A stretch of 64,000 nucleotides of DNA, taken from Pseudomonas fluorescens. GTDB lineage: Bacteria; Pseudomonadota; Gammaproteobacteria; Pseudomonadales; Pseudomonadaceae. Both the position numbers and the translations under genes were made by a program. The notes below the pieces were generated by a model. It saw nothing but the letters and a program-made list of their open reading frames with translations. It was not told the DNA's origin and did no database searches. Location: the NCBI RefSeq assembly GCF_001648775.1, contig NZ_LVEJ01000016.1:62001-126000 (forward strand), given 5' to 3'. The stretch's first letter is position 1, and every line of letters begins with the position of its first letter. Positions 1-9,015 of this stretch are shown piece after piece.

Positions 1-91
1 CGAAAGCAACCAAGCGCGCCTAGACTTCCAATCACGCCAAGGCGGCGGCTGCTTTCGCATCACCTTTGCTCACGGACGGAAACAAAGTTGA
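1..91 (+). CDS. pilS: PilS sensor histidine kinase, C-terminal end (partial)
   Basis: The frame open from base 2 encodes about 29 residues ending in GGGCFRITFAHGRKQS and a TGA at 89-91. This matches the last strand of a histidine-kinase ATPase domain (G-x-C-F-x-I-x-F). PilS is the membrane kinase that phosphorylates PilR to control pilin transcription. Its stop overlaps the TTG start of pilR (TTGA), so the two are translationally coupled. The identification rests on this tail and on the adjacent pilR. Confidence 0.85.
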   Translation, partial: ESNQARLDFQSRQGGGCFRITFAHGRKQS

Positions 92-1434
92 ATACGAGCC
101 CACGGCAAAAAGTTCTCATCGTCGACGACGAACCGGATATCCGCGAACTCCTGGAAATCACCCTGGGACGGATGAAACTCGACACCTACAGCGCCCGTAA
201 CCTGAGCGAAGCCCAGGCGCTGTTGAACCGCGAGCGTTTTGACCTGTGCCTGACCGACATGCGCCTGCCCGACGGTACCGGGCTGGAACTGGTGCAGCAC
301 ATTCAGCAACGTTATCCACAACTGCCGGTGGCAATGATCACCGCCTACGGCAGTCTGGAAACCGCGATCAACGCGCTGAAGGCCGGTGCTTTCGACTTTC
401 TGACCAAACCGGTGGACCTCAATCGACTGCGCGAACTGGTTGGCTCGGCCCTGCGCATGCCAGCGGCGGGCGGTGGATGCACCTCGATTGATCGGCGCCT
501 GCTCGGTGACTCGCTGCCGATGCGTAACCTGCGCAAACAGATCGACAAACTCGCCCGCAGCCAGGCGCCGGTGTATATCAGCGGCGAATCGGGCAGCGGC
601 AAGGAACTGGTCGCACGACTGATTCATGAACAAGGGCCACGCGCCAACCAACCCTTCGTGCCGGTGAACTGCGGCGCGATCCCTTCAGAACTGATGGAAA
701 GCGAATTCTTCGGCCACCGCAAAGGCAGTTTCACCGGCGCGGTCGAGGACAAGCCCGGGCTGTTTCAGGCGGCCCATGGCGGCACGCTGTTTCTCGATGA
801 AGTCGCGGACTTGCCGCTGTCGATGCAGGTGAAATTGCTGCGCGCGATTCAGGAAAAAGCCGTGCGCAGTGTCGGCGGGCAGCAGGAAAGCGTGGTCGAT
901 GTGCGGATTCTCTGCGCCACGCACAAGGACCTCGATGCAGAGGTCGCGGCCGAACGGTTTCGGCAGGATCTTTATTACCGCTTGAACGTGATTGAACTGC
1001 GCGTGCCGTCTCTGCGCGAGCGCCGTGATGACATTGAAGTGTTGGCGGCGCACATGCTCAAGCGCTTGGCCAAGGACACCGGTCAACCCGCGGCGCGCCT
1101 GCATGCGCAGGCTTTGGAAGCGCTGAAGAACTACCGGTTTCCGGGAAATGTGCGGGAACTGGAAAACGTGCTTGAGCGGGCGCACACCTTGTGTGAAAAC
1201 CGCACGATCGAAGCTGAAGATTTACGTTTGAGCGAGGGCAACTGCGCGGCGGATGGCGCAATTGCTGATCTGACGCAGATCGACAATCTTGAGGATTATC
1301 TGGAAAACGTCGAGCGGAAGCTGATTCTGCAAGCGCTGGAAGAAACGCGCTGGAATCGTACGGCGGCGGCGCAGCGCTTGAGTCTTTCGTTCCGGTCGAT
1401 GCGCTATCGGCTGAAGAAACTGGGCCTGGATTAA
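88..1434 (+). CDS. pilR: PilR, sigma-54-dependent response regulator of type IV pili
   Basis: This is a 448-residue NtrC-type regulator. The receiver domain (about 1-125) has the acidic pocket in VLIVDDEPD and phospho-acceptor Asp in LCLTDMRLPDG. The AAA+ domain has Walker A GESGSGKE, the sigma-54 contact loop ESEFFGHRKGSFTGA and Walker B GGTLFLDEV. The C-terminus is a Fis-type helix-turn-helix (WNRTAAAQRLSLSFRSMRYRLKKL). In Pseudomonas, PilR activates pilA with RpoN. The start is a TTG overlapping the pilS stop. An ATG start is not available near the N-terminus of the receiver domain. Confidence 0.95.
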   Translation: MNTSPRQKVLIVDDEPDIRELLEITLGRMKLDTYSARNLSEAQALLNRERFDLCLTDMRLPDGTGLELVQHIQQRYPQLPVAMITAYGSLETAINALKAGAFDFLTKPVDLNRLRELVGSALRMPAAGGGCTSIDRRLLGDSLPMRNLRKQIDKLARSQAPVYISGESGSGKELVARLIHEQGPRANQPFVPVNCGAIPSELMESEFFGHRKGSFTGAVEDKPGLFQAAHGGTLFLDEVADLPLSMQVKLLRAIQEKAVRSVGGQQESVVDVRILCATHKDLDAEVAAERFRQDLYYRLNVIELRVPSLRERRDDIEVLAAHMLKRLAKDTGQPAARLHAQALEALKNYRFPGNVRELENVLERAHTLCENRTIEAEDLRLSEGNCAADGAIADLTQIDNLEDYLENVERKLILQALEETRWNRTAAAQRLSLSFRSMRYRLKKLGLD

Positions 1435-1440
1435 GGGCCC

Positions 1441-1519
1441 CTTCGCGAGCAAGCTCGCTCCCACATTTGATCTTTGTCGTTCACAAAATCCAATGTGGGA
1501 GCGAGCTTGCTCGCGAAGG
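1441..1519. repeat. REP pair (inverted), T-loop type
   Basis: Two copies of the Pseudomonas REP core face each other: cgcgagcaagctcgctccca at the left and its reverse complement at 1492-1519, separated by about 25 bases. Each copy folds as GCGAGC-TT-GCTCGC. The pair lies between the convergent pilR and thiO genes. Confidence 0.93.
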
Positions 1520-1549
1520 CGGTCTGCCAAACGACAGAGAAATATCTGA

Positions 1550-2650
1550 CTAAATCCGCCCTTCTGGCGCATACGGCGCCGGATCAATAATCGGCGCCCG
1601 CCCCAGCATCACATCGGCAAACAACTGACACGACGCCGGCGCCAGCACCAGCCCATTGCGGTAATGCCCGCAGTTCAACCACAACCCGGCAAACCCCGGC
1701 ACCCGGCCAATGTACGGAATCCCCTCCGGCGACCCCGGACGCAACCCCGCCCAGTGCCCGACCACTTCGGCCTCCGCCAGCGCCGGCAATAACTCCACCG
1801 CCGAGGCTTTGAGGCTTTCCAGGGCGACGTCGGTTGGCGTCTTGTCGTAGCCTTCGTGCTCCAGCGTGCTGCCGATCAAAATATGCCCGTCGCGACGCGG
1901 AATCGCATAACGCCCTTTCGCCAGTACCATGCTCGGCAGGAAGTCCGCCGCGCACTTGTAGAGAATCATCTGGCCTTTAACCGGCTCGACCGGCAGCGTC
2001 AGGTCCAGTGTCTTGAGCAAATCACCGCTCCACGCACCGGCCGTCAGCACGACCTGATCCCCTTTTATCACGCCGTTGGAGGTGTCGACACCGACGACCT
2101 GCGCGCCCTCACGGATAAACCCGCTGACTTCGCATTGCTCGTGAATCGTCACGTTCGGCAACGCCAGCAACGCCGCTTTCAGCGACTTCACCAGACGTGG
2201 ATTGCGCACGTTGGCGACATCGGCCATGTAGATCGCTCGGGAGAACCCGCTACCGAGCACCGGCACCGCGTCATGCGCCGCCGAGATATCCACAGCCCGC
2301 AGCGGACGGTTTTCCCGCTCGGCCCAGGCCAGTGCTTCGGCTTCGTCATCCAGATCCAGCCAGTACAGGCCGGTGGTGTGCACTTCAGGATCGACCCCGG
2401 TGTCAGCGAACAAACGCTCGCCGAGCTGTGGATAAAAATCCTGCGACCAGTGCGCCAGCGCGGTAACCGCCGGACTATAGCGCCATGGATACAACGGCGA
2501 AACGATACCGCCGCCCGCCCAGGAGGATTCCTGACCGAGGTTCGAACGATCCAGCAGCACCACGCTGCGCACTTCGGAGGCGAGGTTGTAGGCGGTCAGC
2601 AGGCCAATCACCCCGCCACCGACAATCACCACTTGCTGTTGCCTGGTCAT
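1550..2650 (-). CDS. thiO: Glycine oxidase ThiO, FAD-dependent
   Basis: This 366-residue member of the DAO family oxidises glycine to iminoglycine for the thiazole ring of thiamine. The N-terminus has the dinucleotide-binding fold VVIVGGGVIGLLTAYNLA, then SSWAGGGIVSPLYPW. The C-terminal part has HWAGLRPGSPEGIPYIGRV and NCGHYRNGLVLAPAS, typical of ThiO. I chose the start at MTRQQQVV, because the 14 upstream residues are unlike the family. It lies 57 bases after pilE on the same strand and may be read from the pilus operon. In PAO1 the gene after pilR (PA4548) is its counterpart (recalled, not checked). Confidence 0.9.
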   Translation of the reverse strand: MTRQQQVVIVGGGVIGLLTAYNLASEVRSVVLLDRSNLGQESSWAGGGIVSPLYPWRYSPAVTALAHWSQDFYPQLGERLFADTGVDPEVHTTGLYWLDLDDEAEALAWAERENRPLRAVDISAAHDAVPVLGSGFSRAIYMADVANVRNPRLVKSLKAALLALPNVTIHEQCEVSGFIREGAQVVGVDTSNGVIKGDQVVLTAGAWSGDLLKTLDLTLPVEPVKGQMILYKCAADFLPSMVLAKGRYAIPRRDGHILIGSTLEHEGYDKTPTDVALESLKASAVELLPALAEAEVVGHWAGLRPGSPEGIPYIGRVPGFAGLWLNCGHYRNGLVLAPASCQLFADVMLGRAPIIDPAPYAPEGRI

Positions 2651-2707
2651 GTTTGTTCCAACCATAAAAAAGACAGTGGGCGCAAAAGGCACCCGAAAGA
2701 AAGCGCC

Positions 2708-3109
2708 TCAGCGGCCCCAGCAATCCTTGGTGGTCAGCCCGGTGGTCGCGTTGTTCATGCTTCTGACACCGGTGTTGGTCAGGGTGAAGTCCCCGCACTT
2801 GTCGGTGGCCATCGACGTCCCCGTTTTGCGGGTGGCAGTGAGCAGGAAAGTCTGGTCAGCGATGGTTGGGGTGATGGTGTAGAAGTCATTACCCGTGCTG
2901 AGCCCGGTGATGCCGGTATAGACATTATTCTTGGTGTAGAAACGTTCGAGGGTCTGCGCCTGCTCCGAGAGCAGCGACACCACTTCGGCGCGACGGCCCT
3001 TTTTCAGGTACTCGGTATAGCTCGGTGCGGCGATGGTGACGACGATCCCGATGATCGCAATCACGATCATGATTTCGATCAGGGTGAAGCCTCGGTTGAA
3101 TCTGCGCAT
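2708..3109 (-). CDS. pilE: PilE, minor type IV pilin
   Basis: This is a 133-residue type IV pilin-like protein. A short basic leader is followed by the prepilin peptidase site RGFTLIEIMIVIAIIG with the conserved Glu5. The hydrophobic N-terminal helix continues to about residue 30, followed by a globular domain with a Cys pair (KCGDF and KDCWGR) that probably forms the disulfide loop. It is the last pilus gene of the operon, 15 bases after pilY1. It acts in the pilus tip/priming complex in the inner membrane and fibre. Confidence 0.93.
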   Translation of the reverse strand: MRRFNRGFTLIEIMIVIAIIGIVVTIAAPSYTEYLKKGRRAEVVSLLSEQAQTLERFYTKNNVYTGITGLSTGNDFYTITPTIADQTFLLTATRKTGTSMATDKCGDFTLTNTGVRSMNNATTGLTTKDCWGR

Positions 3110-3124
3110 GCCTCAAACTCTCAC

Positions 3125-6100
3125 TTACTGTATTTGTCGCCACATGATACGACGGCTGCCACCGCCGGATTTTTCCACCAGGGTCGTTATGCCGCCACTG
3201 GAATCATTCACGATCTTGCGTGTGGCGCCGTTGACGATGGCGTTCAGCGTCGGAATGCCGCCCGTGAACACCACGCCACTGGAAATCGTGTCGTTGCTAT
3301 CGACCACGCCATCGGCGTTGGTGTCGAGCACCGCGTAGTTGAGCATCTTACCGCTGAACGCATCGAGTTCGACCAGTTTGCCGGTACCGAAACTCGAACA
3401 GGGGTCGGTGGTATCGACACTCGCCGTGGTGAAGATGATCCGCCCCAGCACCAGGCTGGCCTGATTGATCACCCGCTCGCCCGTCAGCGCGTTGTTATAC
3501 ACCAAGGGCAAGTACCAGCCCTTCTCGCCTGGATAGGTCGTGTCGTTCTGCGTCGTTGTCACGAACTGCCCACTACTGCCGGAGAACACGCCAGTAACCG
3601 CCTGCGCCTGCAAACTGCTGACGGTAAGCTGCCCTGAGCCGCCATCGGCATCCCACACCGAATAGAACGCCTGCAGATCCTTGTTGGTCTTGTCAGCCGT
3701 CTCGTTGAATTTACCGGTGCCAACGAAGATCTGTTTGCCGCCGAGCGAGTTGTCCGCCAGCAGTGGTTGCGCGGTGATCGGTTGAGTCGCCCCACCCGCC
3801 GTCGTGAACAGCGGCTTGCCGGAAAATGCCACACCCCAGCTATCCGTCGATGTCGCGCTCAGATCGAATTTCCACAGGCGCCCTTTCAAGTCGCCGCCAT
3901 AAGCGGCCTGCACCACGTTCGAAGAATTGACCTTGAGTTTTACCGACGACAAGCCATTGGTGGTTTCCGTGCTGTCGATGACGATTTTCTTGATCAGCGA
4001 ACCATCACGTACGTCCAGCACATACAACGCCGCCACGCCGGAGTTGCTGCCGTAACCGTTGGCAATGAAAGCCGCCCAGCGACCATCGGCCAAGCGTGCC
4101 ACTTCCGGTCGCGCGTAGGCGTAACCCAGATCATTAAAAGCGTTGGCGGTGCTTGCGGTCGCCGGCGCACTGACTTCCCACAACGCACGCAAAACGTTAC
4201 CCGCCGAAGCGTCGAACAGTTGCAGCGCGTAGAACGTCTTGCCTCCGGCACCGGTGCCGCCGATGGCCATGGTTTTCCATGCGCTATTGAGCTGGGCGTC
4301 ATACACGCCCACTTGGCCGTCGACGAGAAACTTGTGGCTGACACCGTTGATGTAGTTCGGATCGGCAATCAGCCGCAGCGACGGCAATACGCTGGAAGGC
4401 ATATAAGCGTAGCGACGGGTGCCGTTGGCCGAGTTGATGACGTTGACGAAACCGTCGTTGGCGTTCACCACCAGATTGGCATTCATGTTTGCCGCTTTGG
4501 TGGTCAGGTAAGCGGTGTACGTGGTGTCGCCCGACAGATCGGAGGCGGTCTTGTCCGTCGGTGACGCCAGCACCAACGGCGAGTTGATGATGTCGCCGAG
4601 CAACACGCTGCGCACCTTGAGCCCGGTCTTGTTGGTGCCTTTGCTCCACTCCACCAAGTCACTGCCGGTGATACCGGTGGGCAGGCCTTGGTTGAGTGTG
4701 GTCTGTTGCGCGGTGGCGAAGTTGCCGTAGGCGAGCGTCACCGCGGCATTGTTCGCGGTATTCCACGATTGATAAGTTGGTGCAGTGGCTCCCGGCACGA
4801 TGGTCGTGTCGGTGGTCCAGAGCGCCGCCGAGGTATTCACCGCCCCGGCAGCCGTAAAACCGAAAGATTTGATCGTGCCGCGCCAGTCCTTGGGATCGTA
4901 ACTGGTCTGAAAATAACTGGTGCCGCTGGCCAGTGTGGTGCCGCTGGTGACGCCACTGCCGCCGGAACCTGCCTTGGAGGTGATATCACTCAACGCCGAC
5001 GACAACGCGGCGTTGAGCCCGGTACTGTCGGTCGCCTGGTAATACCTGCCCTGTCCGTAACTGGCGGCGTCCGACAACATGTCGTTATCGGCGGTGAAGC
5101 CCACGGTGTAGGTGTTCAGGTTCTGCTTGGGAAAATCCACCGCGTTCCAGCTCTTGCCTGCCGCGTCAGTACCGGTTGAGCGCATATCGATATCGAAGGC
5201 GAACTTGGCGATGTCATCCAGATACAACGTGTCACCTTCGTTATCGCCATTGAGGTTGTTGCCGTCATTGTTGACGCCGTCCCAGTTCGGCAAACGGCTA
5301 CCGCCCAACGGGTCGTTGGTCGGGAAGGTCCGGTCGAAGGTCGGCAAACCGTCGGTAATCACCACGCCATAGTTTTTCTGGCAGCGGTACTGGATCGGGC
5401 TGGTATAGGTCGCCGGAGTGCTGTTGTAGTAAGGCGCCATGCCGCGCATGTAGCGAGTGATTTCATAGTAGGTTTCTGCCAATGGCGTGTTGGCCACAGC
5501 ACTCAAACCATTGATCGATGAAATCAGCGCGTTGTAGTTGGTGTCTGCCTGCGCCTGAGTCACGCTGCCGGAAACCGGTGACAAATCGCTGATCGAGCGG
5601 GCGATGAAACCACCGTTACCGGAGTTGTTGCTGGTGGCAGGGTTGAACGTCGATAGACCGATACGCAAGGTGCGGTTGCTGGTGACCAGCGCCGTCGAGA
5701 CGTTACGCGCAACGTTGATGCGGTAGTCGTTGGGAATCGCCCCTGCGGTGAAATCGCGCGTGCCGTTGTTGATGGCCAGACCGACGACGTAGGCAATGTA
5801 ATCCCCGGAATAACGCGTGTTGCCGCTGCCCACCGGATCCGGCAGTTTCAGACACAACGGCGCCAGACTGTTGTTGTAGAACGCATAGGCACCGCCGGAA
5901 CACCCGGAGGTCGGCAGGCTCGACAGAAAGATCGTGTCGCCGGTGATCGCCGTCGAACTCAGGCACAAACCGAGCAATGCGTTGCACTGCCGCGCCGGTG
6001 TGCGATCAACCGTCGGATCGAATCCGGACGCATAAATGATGCTGTTCATACTCCCCGAGTCGTCGATCAGCAACATGACGTTGGGAGCCACCGCTGCCGC

Positions 6101-6208
6101 ACTCAACAGCGGCGAATCAGACGGCGTGAACGCATACGCCGGCGCCGCCAGATAAAAGCTCATCAGCATGCCGAACAGCAGCGATCCGTAGCGCTCAATA
6201 CTTCGCAT
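3125..6208 (-). CDS. pilY1: PilY1, type IV pilus tip adhesin/assembly protein
   Basis: This 1027-residue exported protein has a signal peptide (residues 1-26, ending APAYA). A von Willebrand A domain follows with the MIDAS motif D49-D-S-G-S53. The C-terminal half is a beta-propeller (Neisseria PilC-type). A calcium-site motif DTNADGVVD lies at about 962-970. PilY1 supports pilus extension, adhesion and surface sensing. The ATG at 6208 is chosen because GGAGAGTGTCT precedes it; the longer start (6223) would put this SD inside the gene. It overlaps pilX by 14 bases. It is shorter than PAO1 PilY1 (about 1160 residues, recalled). Confidence 0.93.
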   Translation of the reverse strand: MRSIERYGSLLFGMLMSFYLAAPAYAFTPSDSPLLSAAAVAPNVMLLIDDSGSMNSIIYASGFDPTVDRTPARQCNALLGLCLSSTAITGDTIFLSSLPTSGCSGGAYAFYNNSLAPLCLKLPDPVGSGNTRYSGDYIAYVVGLAINNGTRDFTAGAIPNDYRINVARNVSTALVTSNRTLRIGLSTFNPATSNNSGNGGFIARSISDLSPVSGSVTQAQADTNYNALISSINGLSAVANTPLAETYYEITRYMRGMAPYYNSTPATYTSPIQYRCQKNYGVVITDGLPTFDRTFPTNDPLGGSRLPNWDGVNNDGNNLNGDNEGDTLYLDDIAKFAFDIDMRSTGTDAAGKSWNAVDFPKQNLNTYTVGFTADNDMLSDAASYGQGRYYQATDSTGLNAALSSALSDITSKAGSGGSGVTSGTTLASGTSYFQTSYDPKDWRGTIKSFGFTAAGAVNTSAALWTTDTTIVPGATAPTYQSWNTANNAAVTLAYGNFATAQQTTLNQGLPTGITGSDLVEWSKGTNKTGLKVRSVLLGDIINSPLVLASPTDKTASDLSGDTTYTAYLTTKAANMNANLVVNANDGFVNVINSANGTRRYAYMPSSVLPSLRLIADPNYINGVSHKFLVDGQVGVYDAQLNSAWKTMAIGGTGAGGKTFYALQLFDASAGNVLRALWEVSAPATASTANAFNDLGYAYARPEVARLADGRWAAFIANGYGSNSGVAALYVLDVRDGSLIKKIVIDSTETTNGLSSVKLKVNSSNVVQAAYGGDLKGRLWKFDLSATSTDSWGVAFSGKPLFTTAGGATQPITAQPLLADNSLGGKQIFVGTGKFNETADKTNKDLQAFYSVWDADGGSGQLTVSSLQAQAVTGVFSGSSGQFVTTTQNDTTYPGEKGWYLPLVYNNALTGERVINQASLVLGRIIFTTASVDTTDPCSSFGTGKLVELDAFSGKMLNYAVLDTNADGVVDSNDTISSGVVFTGGIPTLNAIVNGATRKIVNDSSGGITTLVEKSGGGSRRIMWRQIQ

Positions 6209-6674
6209 AGACACTCTCCACAACGCTACGCGAAGTGCCGGCGATGCCGACGGCCGTGACCCGATACAACGTCGCCGACGTATTGCTCGGCACGTTCACG
6301 GCAGTGAGTGTGGTGCCAATATTCTGTACACCGTAGAAGCCATTACCGGTCGCAATCCAGGTCACCCCCGAGGTTGAGTTGAGCCCCGCCGCACTCACCA
6401 CCGATGACTCCGCAGGCGGAGCGCATTGCGTGGTGCCGCTGCAAACCGCGAGGGTGTAGCTGTCGAGTTGCACCGCACTCTCACCCACGCGCAACGCCGC
6501 CTCGGCGGTTTGAAACGACTGATTACGCAGACTCACGCTACCGGCCATTTTTTCCTGCAGGTTGGCACTCTGCATCGACGACAGGCCGATCAGCGTCAGC
6601 AACAACAGAAACACCAGACTGACCAGCAACGCCATGCCGCGTTGCGCTTGCCGGTCATGAAGAGAAATCCGCAT
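6195..6674 (-). CDS. pilX: PilX, minor type IV pilin (GspK-like)
   Basis: This is a 159-residue minor pilin with cleavage region QRGMALLVSLVFLLLLTLIG. The mature protein would begin MALLV, so it lacks the Glu5 of ordinary pilins. That is usual for PilX/GspK-type tip subunits. The ATG at 6674 follows GAGGGCCGTGGCG. An in-frame GTG at 6689 would overlap the pilW stop as GTGA but has no SD, so the start is uncertain by five codons. It lies between pilW and pilY1 in the coupled operon. Confidence 0.9.
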   Translation of the reverse strand: MRISLHDRQAQRGMALLVSLVFLLLLTLIGLSSMQSANLQEKMAGSVSLRNQSFQTAEAALRVGESAVQLDSYTLAVCSGTTQCAPPAESSVVSAAGLNSTSGVTWIATGNGFYGVQNIGTTLTAVNVPSNTSATLYRVTAVGIAGTSRSVVESVYAKY

Positions 6675-6685
6675 CGCCACGGCCC

Positions 6686-7399
6686 TCACTGCAAGCGGTT
6701 GCGCAAAGCGGCAACCACGTTGAAGGTTTGCGTGGCGACCCGGCTGTTGGGGTCGGTGAGGGTCAGGCTCAGGCGCACACTGCGAATGCGTGCCGGGTCG
6801 CTGGGGTTGGCGCTGTACGTCGAGGCCGCCACATCCGTCGCCGAACTGGCCAGACCAAATGTCACGTTAAAGGCACTGACGTTGTTCACCAACACCTGCT
6901 GGGTGGGCGTGCCGCTACCGGTGCCCATGAGAATCTGGTTGTTGCTGAAGCTGTAAATCAGTCGCCGGATCGGAAAGGCAATCTGCCCGCTCGCCGCCGC
7001 TCGTAAACCCGTATACGCTGTGGCGCTGTTGCGGCAATCGGAAACTACCGTCCAGGTCGGCGTGCCGCCGCCGCTGCCGATATCGGCGGTGACCAGCGTC
7101 AGTTTCAGGTTGGCGTTGTCCCAGTTGATCGGCGCTATCTGCGCCGCATTGAAATCCCCCGCCGAGCTGGAGTCCGTAATGGTGCCGAGGCATCCGAACA
7201 TCCCGACCATGCGTATTTCCTGAATCATTTTGCTCAGCACAAAACGCGCGTCTTCCTGCATTGCCGCGGCGCTGTTCTGACTGACGTAGGTGTTTTTCGC
7301 CGCGATGAAAATCTGCACGACTCCCAGCACGATGATCAAGCCCAGTGCGAGGGCAATCAGCAATTCGATCAGGCCGAAACCCCGTTGATGGCGCGTCAT
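6686..7399 (-). CDS. pilW: PilW, minor type IV pilin
   Basis: This 237-residue protein has the prepilin site QRGFGLIELLIALALGLIIV with Glu5 after the cleavage Gly. It continues with the long helix VQIFIAAKNTYVSQNSAAAMQEDARF, broken only for this note after 20 residues in the family pattern. Cysteines at FGCLG and VSDCRNS are conserved-looking. The start overlaps the pilV stop as ATGA, showing translational coupling. It belongs to the GspJ-like minor pilins that form the tip complex with PilV, PilX, FimU and PilE. Confidence 0.92.
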   Translation of the reverse strand: MTRHQRGFGLIELLIALALGLIIVLGVVQIFIAAKNTYVSQNSAAAMQEDARFVLSKMIQEIRMVGMFGCLGTITDSSSAGDFNAAQIAPINWDNANLKLTLVTADIGSGGGTPTWTVVSDCRNSATAYTGLRAAASGQIAFPIRRLIYSFSNNQILMGTGSGTPTQQVLVNNVSAFNVTFGLASSATDVAASTYSANPSDPARIRSVRLSLTLTDPNSRVATQTFNVVAALRNRLQ

Positions 7400-7845
7400 G
7401 GTGTGGCCACCGGGTCGACGGCAGCGCGACTGCTCAGAACGAAACTGCGCGGCGCACTGGCAGTGTTGGTCGCCCGTGCGTCACTCCAGTTGATCGTGAT
7501 GGTGTACACCCGCTGACTAAGGGTAATGCTACCGGTCGCGGTCGGGCCGCCGAAATTGACGATGTTGGTGGTGAAATCGTAGAGATCCTGATCGCGGGCA
7601 ACGCTGAGGTTGCCCGAGGTCGGCGGCGTGACGGTGTAGTCGGCGCCGGAGTTGGCGCGAATACGGTCCATCATGTCGTAGGCGATGAAACTGGCCTGAC
7701 TGGTCATCCGCGAGCTGTCGGTGTACTTCAGCGCATTCAGTTGCACCGCTGCTGCACCGAGCAGTCCGACCGTCAGAATCAGCAACGCGACCAGCACCTC
7801 GATCAGCGTCATGCCCTGCTGTGTGTATTGACTCCCTGCCCTCAT
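7396..7845 (-). CDS. pilV: PilV, minor type IV pilin
   Basis: This is a 149-residue GspI/PilV-like minor pilin with cleavage site QQGMTLIEVLVALLILTVGL and the typical following segment LGAAAVQLNALKYTDSSRMT. The ATG at 7845 overlaps the fimU stop (ATGA). The much longer in-frame extension upstream is fimU read in the wrong frame and is discarded. It ends in an ATGA overlap with pilW. Confidence 0.92.
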   Translation of the reverse strand: MRAGSQYTQQGMTLIEVLVALLILTVGLLGAAAVQLNALKYTDSSRMTSQASFIAYDMMDRIRANSGADYTVTPPTSGNLSVARDQDLYDFTTNIVNFGGPTATGSITLSQRVYTITINWSDARATNTASAPRSFVLSSRAAVDPVATP

Positions 7846-8315
7846 CCGCAACTTCCACCCAATTGAATTCGTCCGTTCAAACACACGTTCAGCGTCCTGC
7901 TTTGCGTTCCCAGCGTGTAACTGATGACCACCGCCGTCGACGGTGCCGCCAGACCGCCGAGATTGTTGAAATCCAGCGCGGTCACTCCTGAGGTTAGCGT
8001 CAGAGTTGCGCCGCTGCTCATCGCGGGAACAACCCGCAACACATTGGCCGGAGTGCCAGTACTGTCGTAGACCGATAACTCGCCGGTCCACACGCTGCCC
8101 CCGGCGGTCGGGCGCAGACGCAGAGTAGTGCCACGATCAATGGCTTCCAGGCGGGCGAAATTGATCGCGCGCTGCAGGTCGCCCATTTCGGTATCGGCCC
8201 TGCTGCCTTGTATCGAGCGGGTAAACGCTGGCACTGCCAGGGTTATCAGGATCACGAAGATCGCGAGCGCGACCAGCAACTCGATCAGCGTGAAACCTTT
8301 TGTACGAAGATCCAT
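7842..8315 (-). CDS. fimU: FimU, minor type IV pilin (GspH-like), first gene of the operon
   Basis: This is a 157-residue GspH-type pseudopilin with leader MDLRTKG and the helix FTLIELLVALAIFVILITLA, retaining Glu5. SD GGAGGG lies six bases before the ATG at 8315. It heads fimU-pilV-pilW-pilX-pilY1-pilE. FimU versus FimT is assigned by position, since this copy leads the operon; sequence alone supports only a GspH/FimT-family minor pilin. In P. aeruginosa this operon is activated by AlgR. I did not find a confident AlgR site in the 130 bases upstream. Confidence 0.85.
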   Translation of the reverse strand: MDLRTKGFTLIELLVALAIFVILITLAVPAFTRSIQGSRADTEMGDLQRAINFARLEAIDRGTTLRLRPTAGGSVWTGELSVYDSTGTPANVLRVVPAMSSGATLTLTSGVTALDFNNLGGLAAPSTAVVISYTLGTQSRTLNVCLNGRIQLGGSCG

Positions 8316-8445
8316 CGATGCCCTCCGTTGCCGTCGGCTATACCTGCTTCTACACGCTAGAACATTCGACCGACCTGTGTCGGTTGATTTGCCCTGCCCG
8401 GCGTACGGACCGCGCCGCCAATCACGCTCCATGGAGGGAGTTTTC

Positions 8446-9015
8446 ATGCCACAACAGGGTTTCAGCCTGATCGAACTGCTTATGGGACTGGCGATTGGCG
8501 CAATTGTTCTGCTGCTGGTCAGTCCGGCGTTTGCCACGCTCAGGGAATCGAATCAACGTGATCAGGCCGCGCAGTCCTTGCTCGACGGTATTCGTCATGC
8601 CCGCACACTGGCGATCACGCGCAATCAGAGCGTGGTCATCCATGGCATTAATGGCGACTGGAGTCAGGGCTGGCGAATCATTCTGGACATCAGCGGCAAG
8701 GGGCCGGAGGACAGCAGCAATCCGCTACTGGTAGAGCACGCGAGTGACGCCAAAGTACCGATTGTCGGTAATTGGTGGGTGCGTCGATATGTGCGGTTCG
8801 GCAGCCTGGGGCAGCCGCTGATGCCCGGACGGGCCTTTCAGGCGGGGACATTACATATCTGCTCGGCGCGCGAGCCGATCAGCCAGCGCCAGGTGGTGCT
8901 GGCGGCGACCGGTCGCGTGCGCCTGAACAGCAAAAGCGCCGAACAGGCGTTGTGTCAAAAAGCCAAAAGCGTCAAATCGAGCGGACGCGCAGCTCTTTCG
9001 GCATCGAGAACGTAA
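8446..9015 (+). CDS. fimT: FimT, GspH/FimT-family pseudopilin
   Basis: This is a 189-residue pseudopilin divergent from fimU. It has cleavage region [19 protein letters not shown], then the FimT-typical [15 protein letters not shown] and [10 protein letters not shown]. The ATG at 8446 is preceded by a strong SD GGAGGGAG (8433-8440). The last 15 or so residues, rich in Ser, Ala and Arg, run antisense across the 3' end of ispH for 44 bases, so the tail may be a recent extension. FimT-type proteins have been linked to DNA binding in natural transformation in other species; no such claim can be made from this sequence. Confidence 0.85.
   Translation: MPQQGFSLIELLMGLAIGAIVLLLVSPAFATLRESNQRDQAAQSLLDGIRHARTLAITRNQSVVIHGINGDWSQGWRIILDISGKGPEDSSNPLLVEHASDAKVPIVGNWWVRRYVRFGSLGQPLMPGRAFQAGTLHICSAREPISQRQVVLAATGRVRLNSKSAEQALCQKAKSVKSSGRAALSASRT

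Noticed and set aside
1856..3637. A 593-codon plus-strand frame across thiO, pilE and pilY1
   Set aside because: It crosses three well-supported minus-strand genes and has no recognisable protein features.
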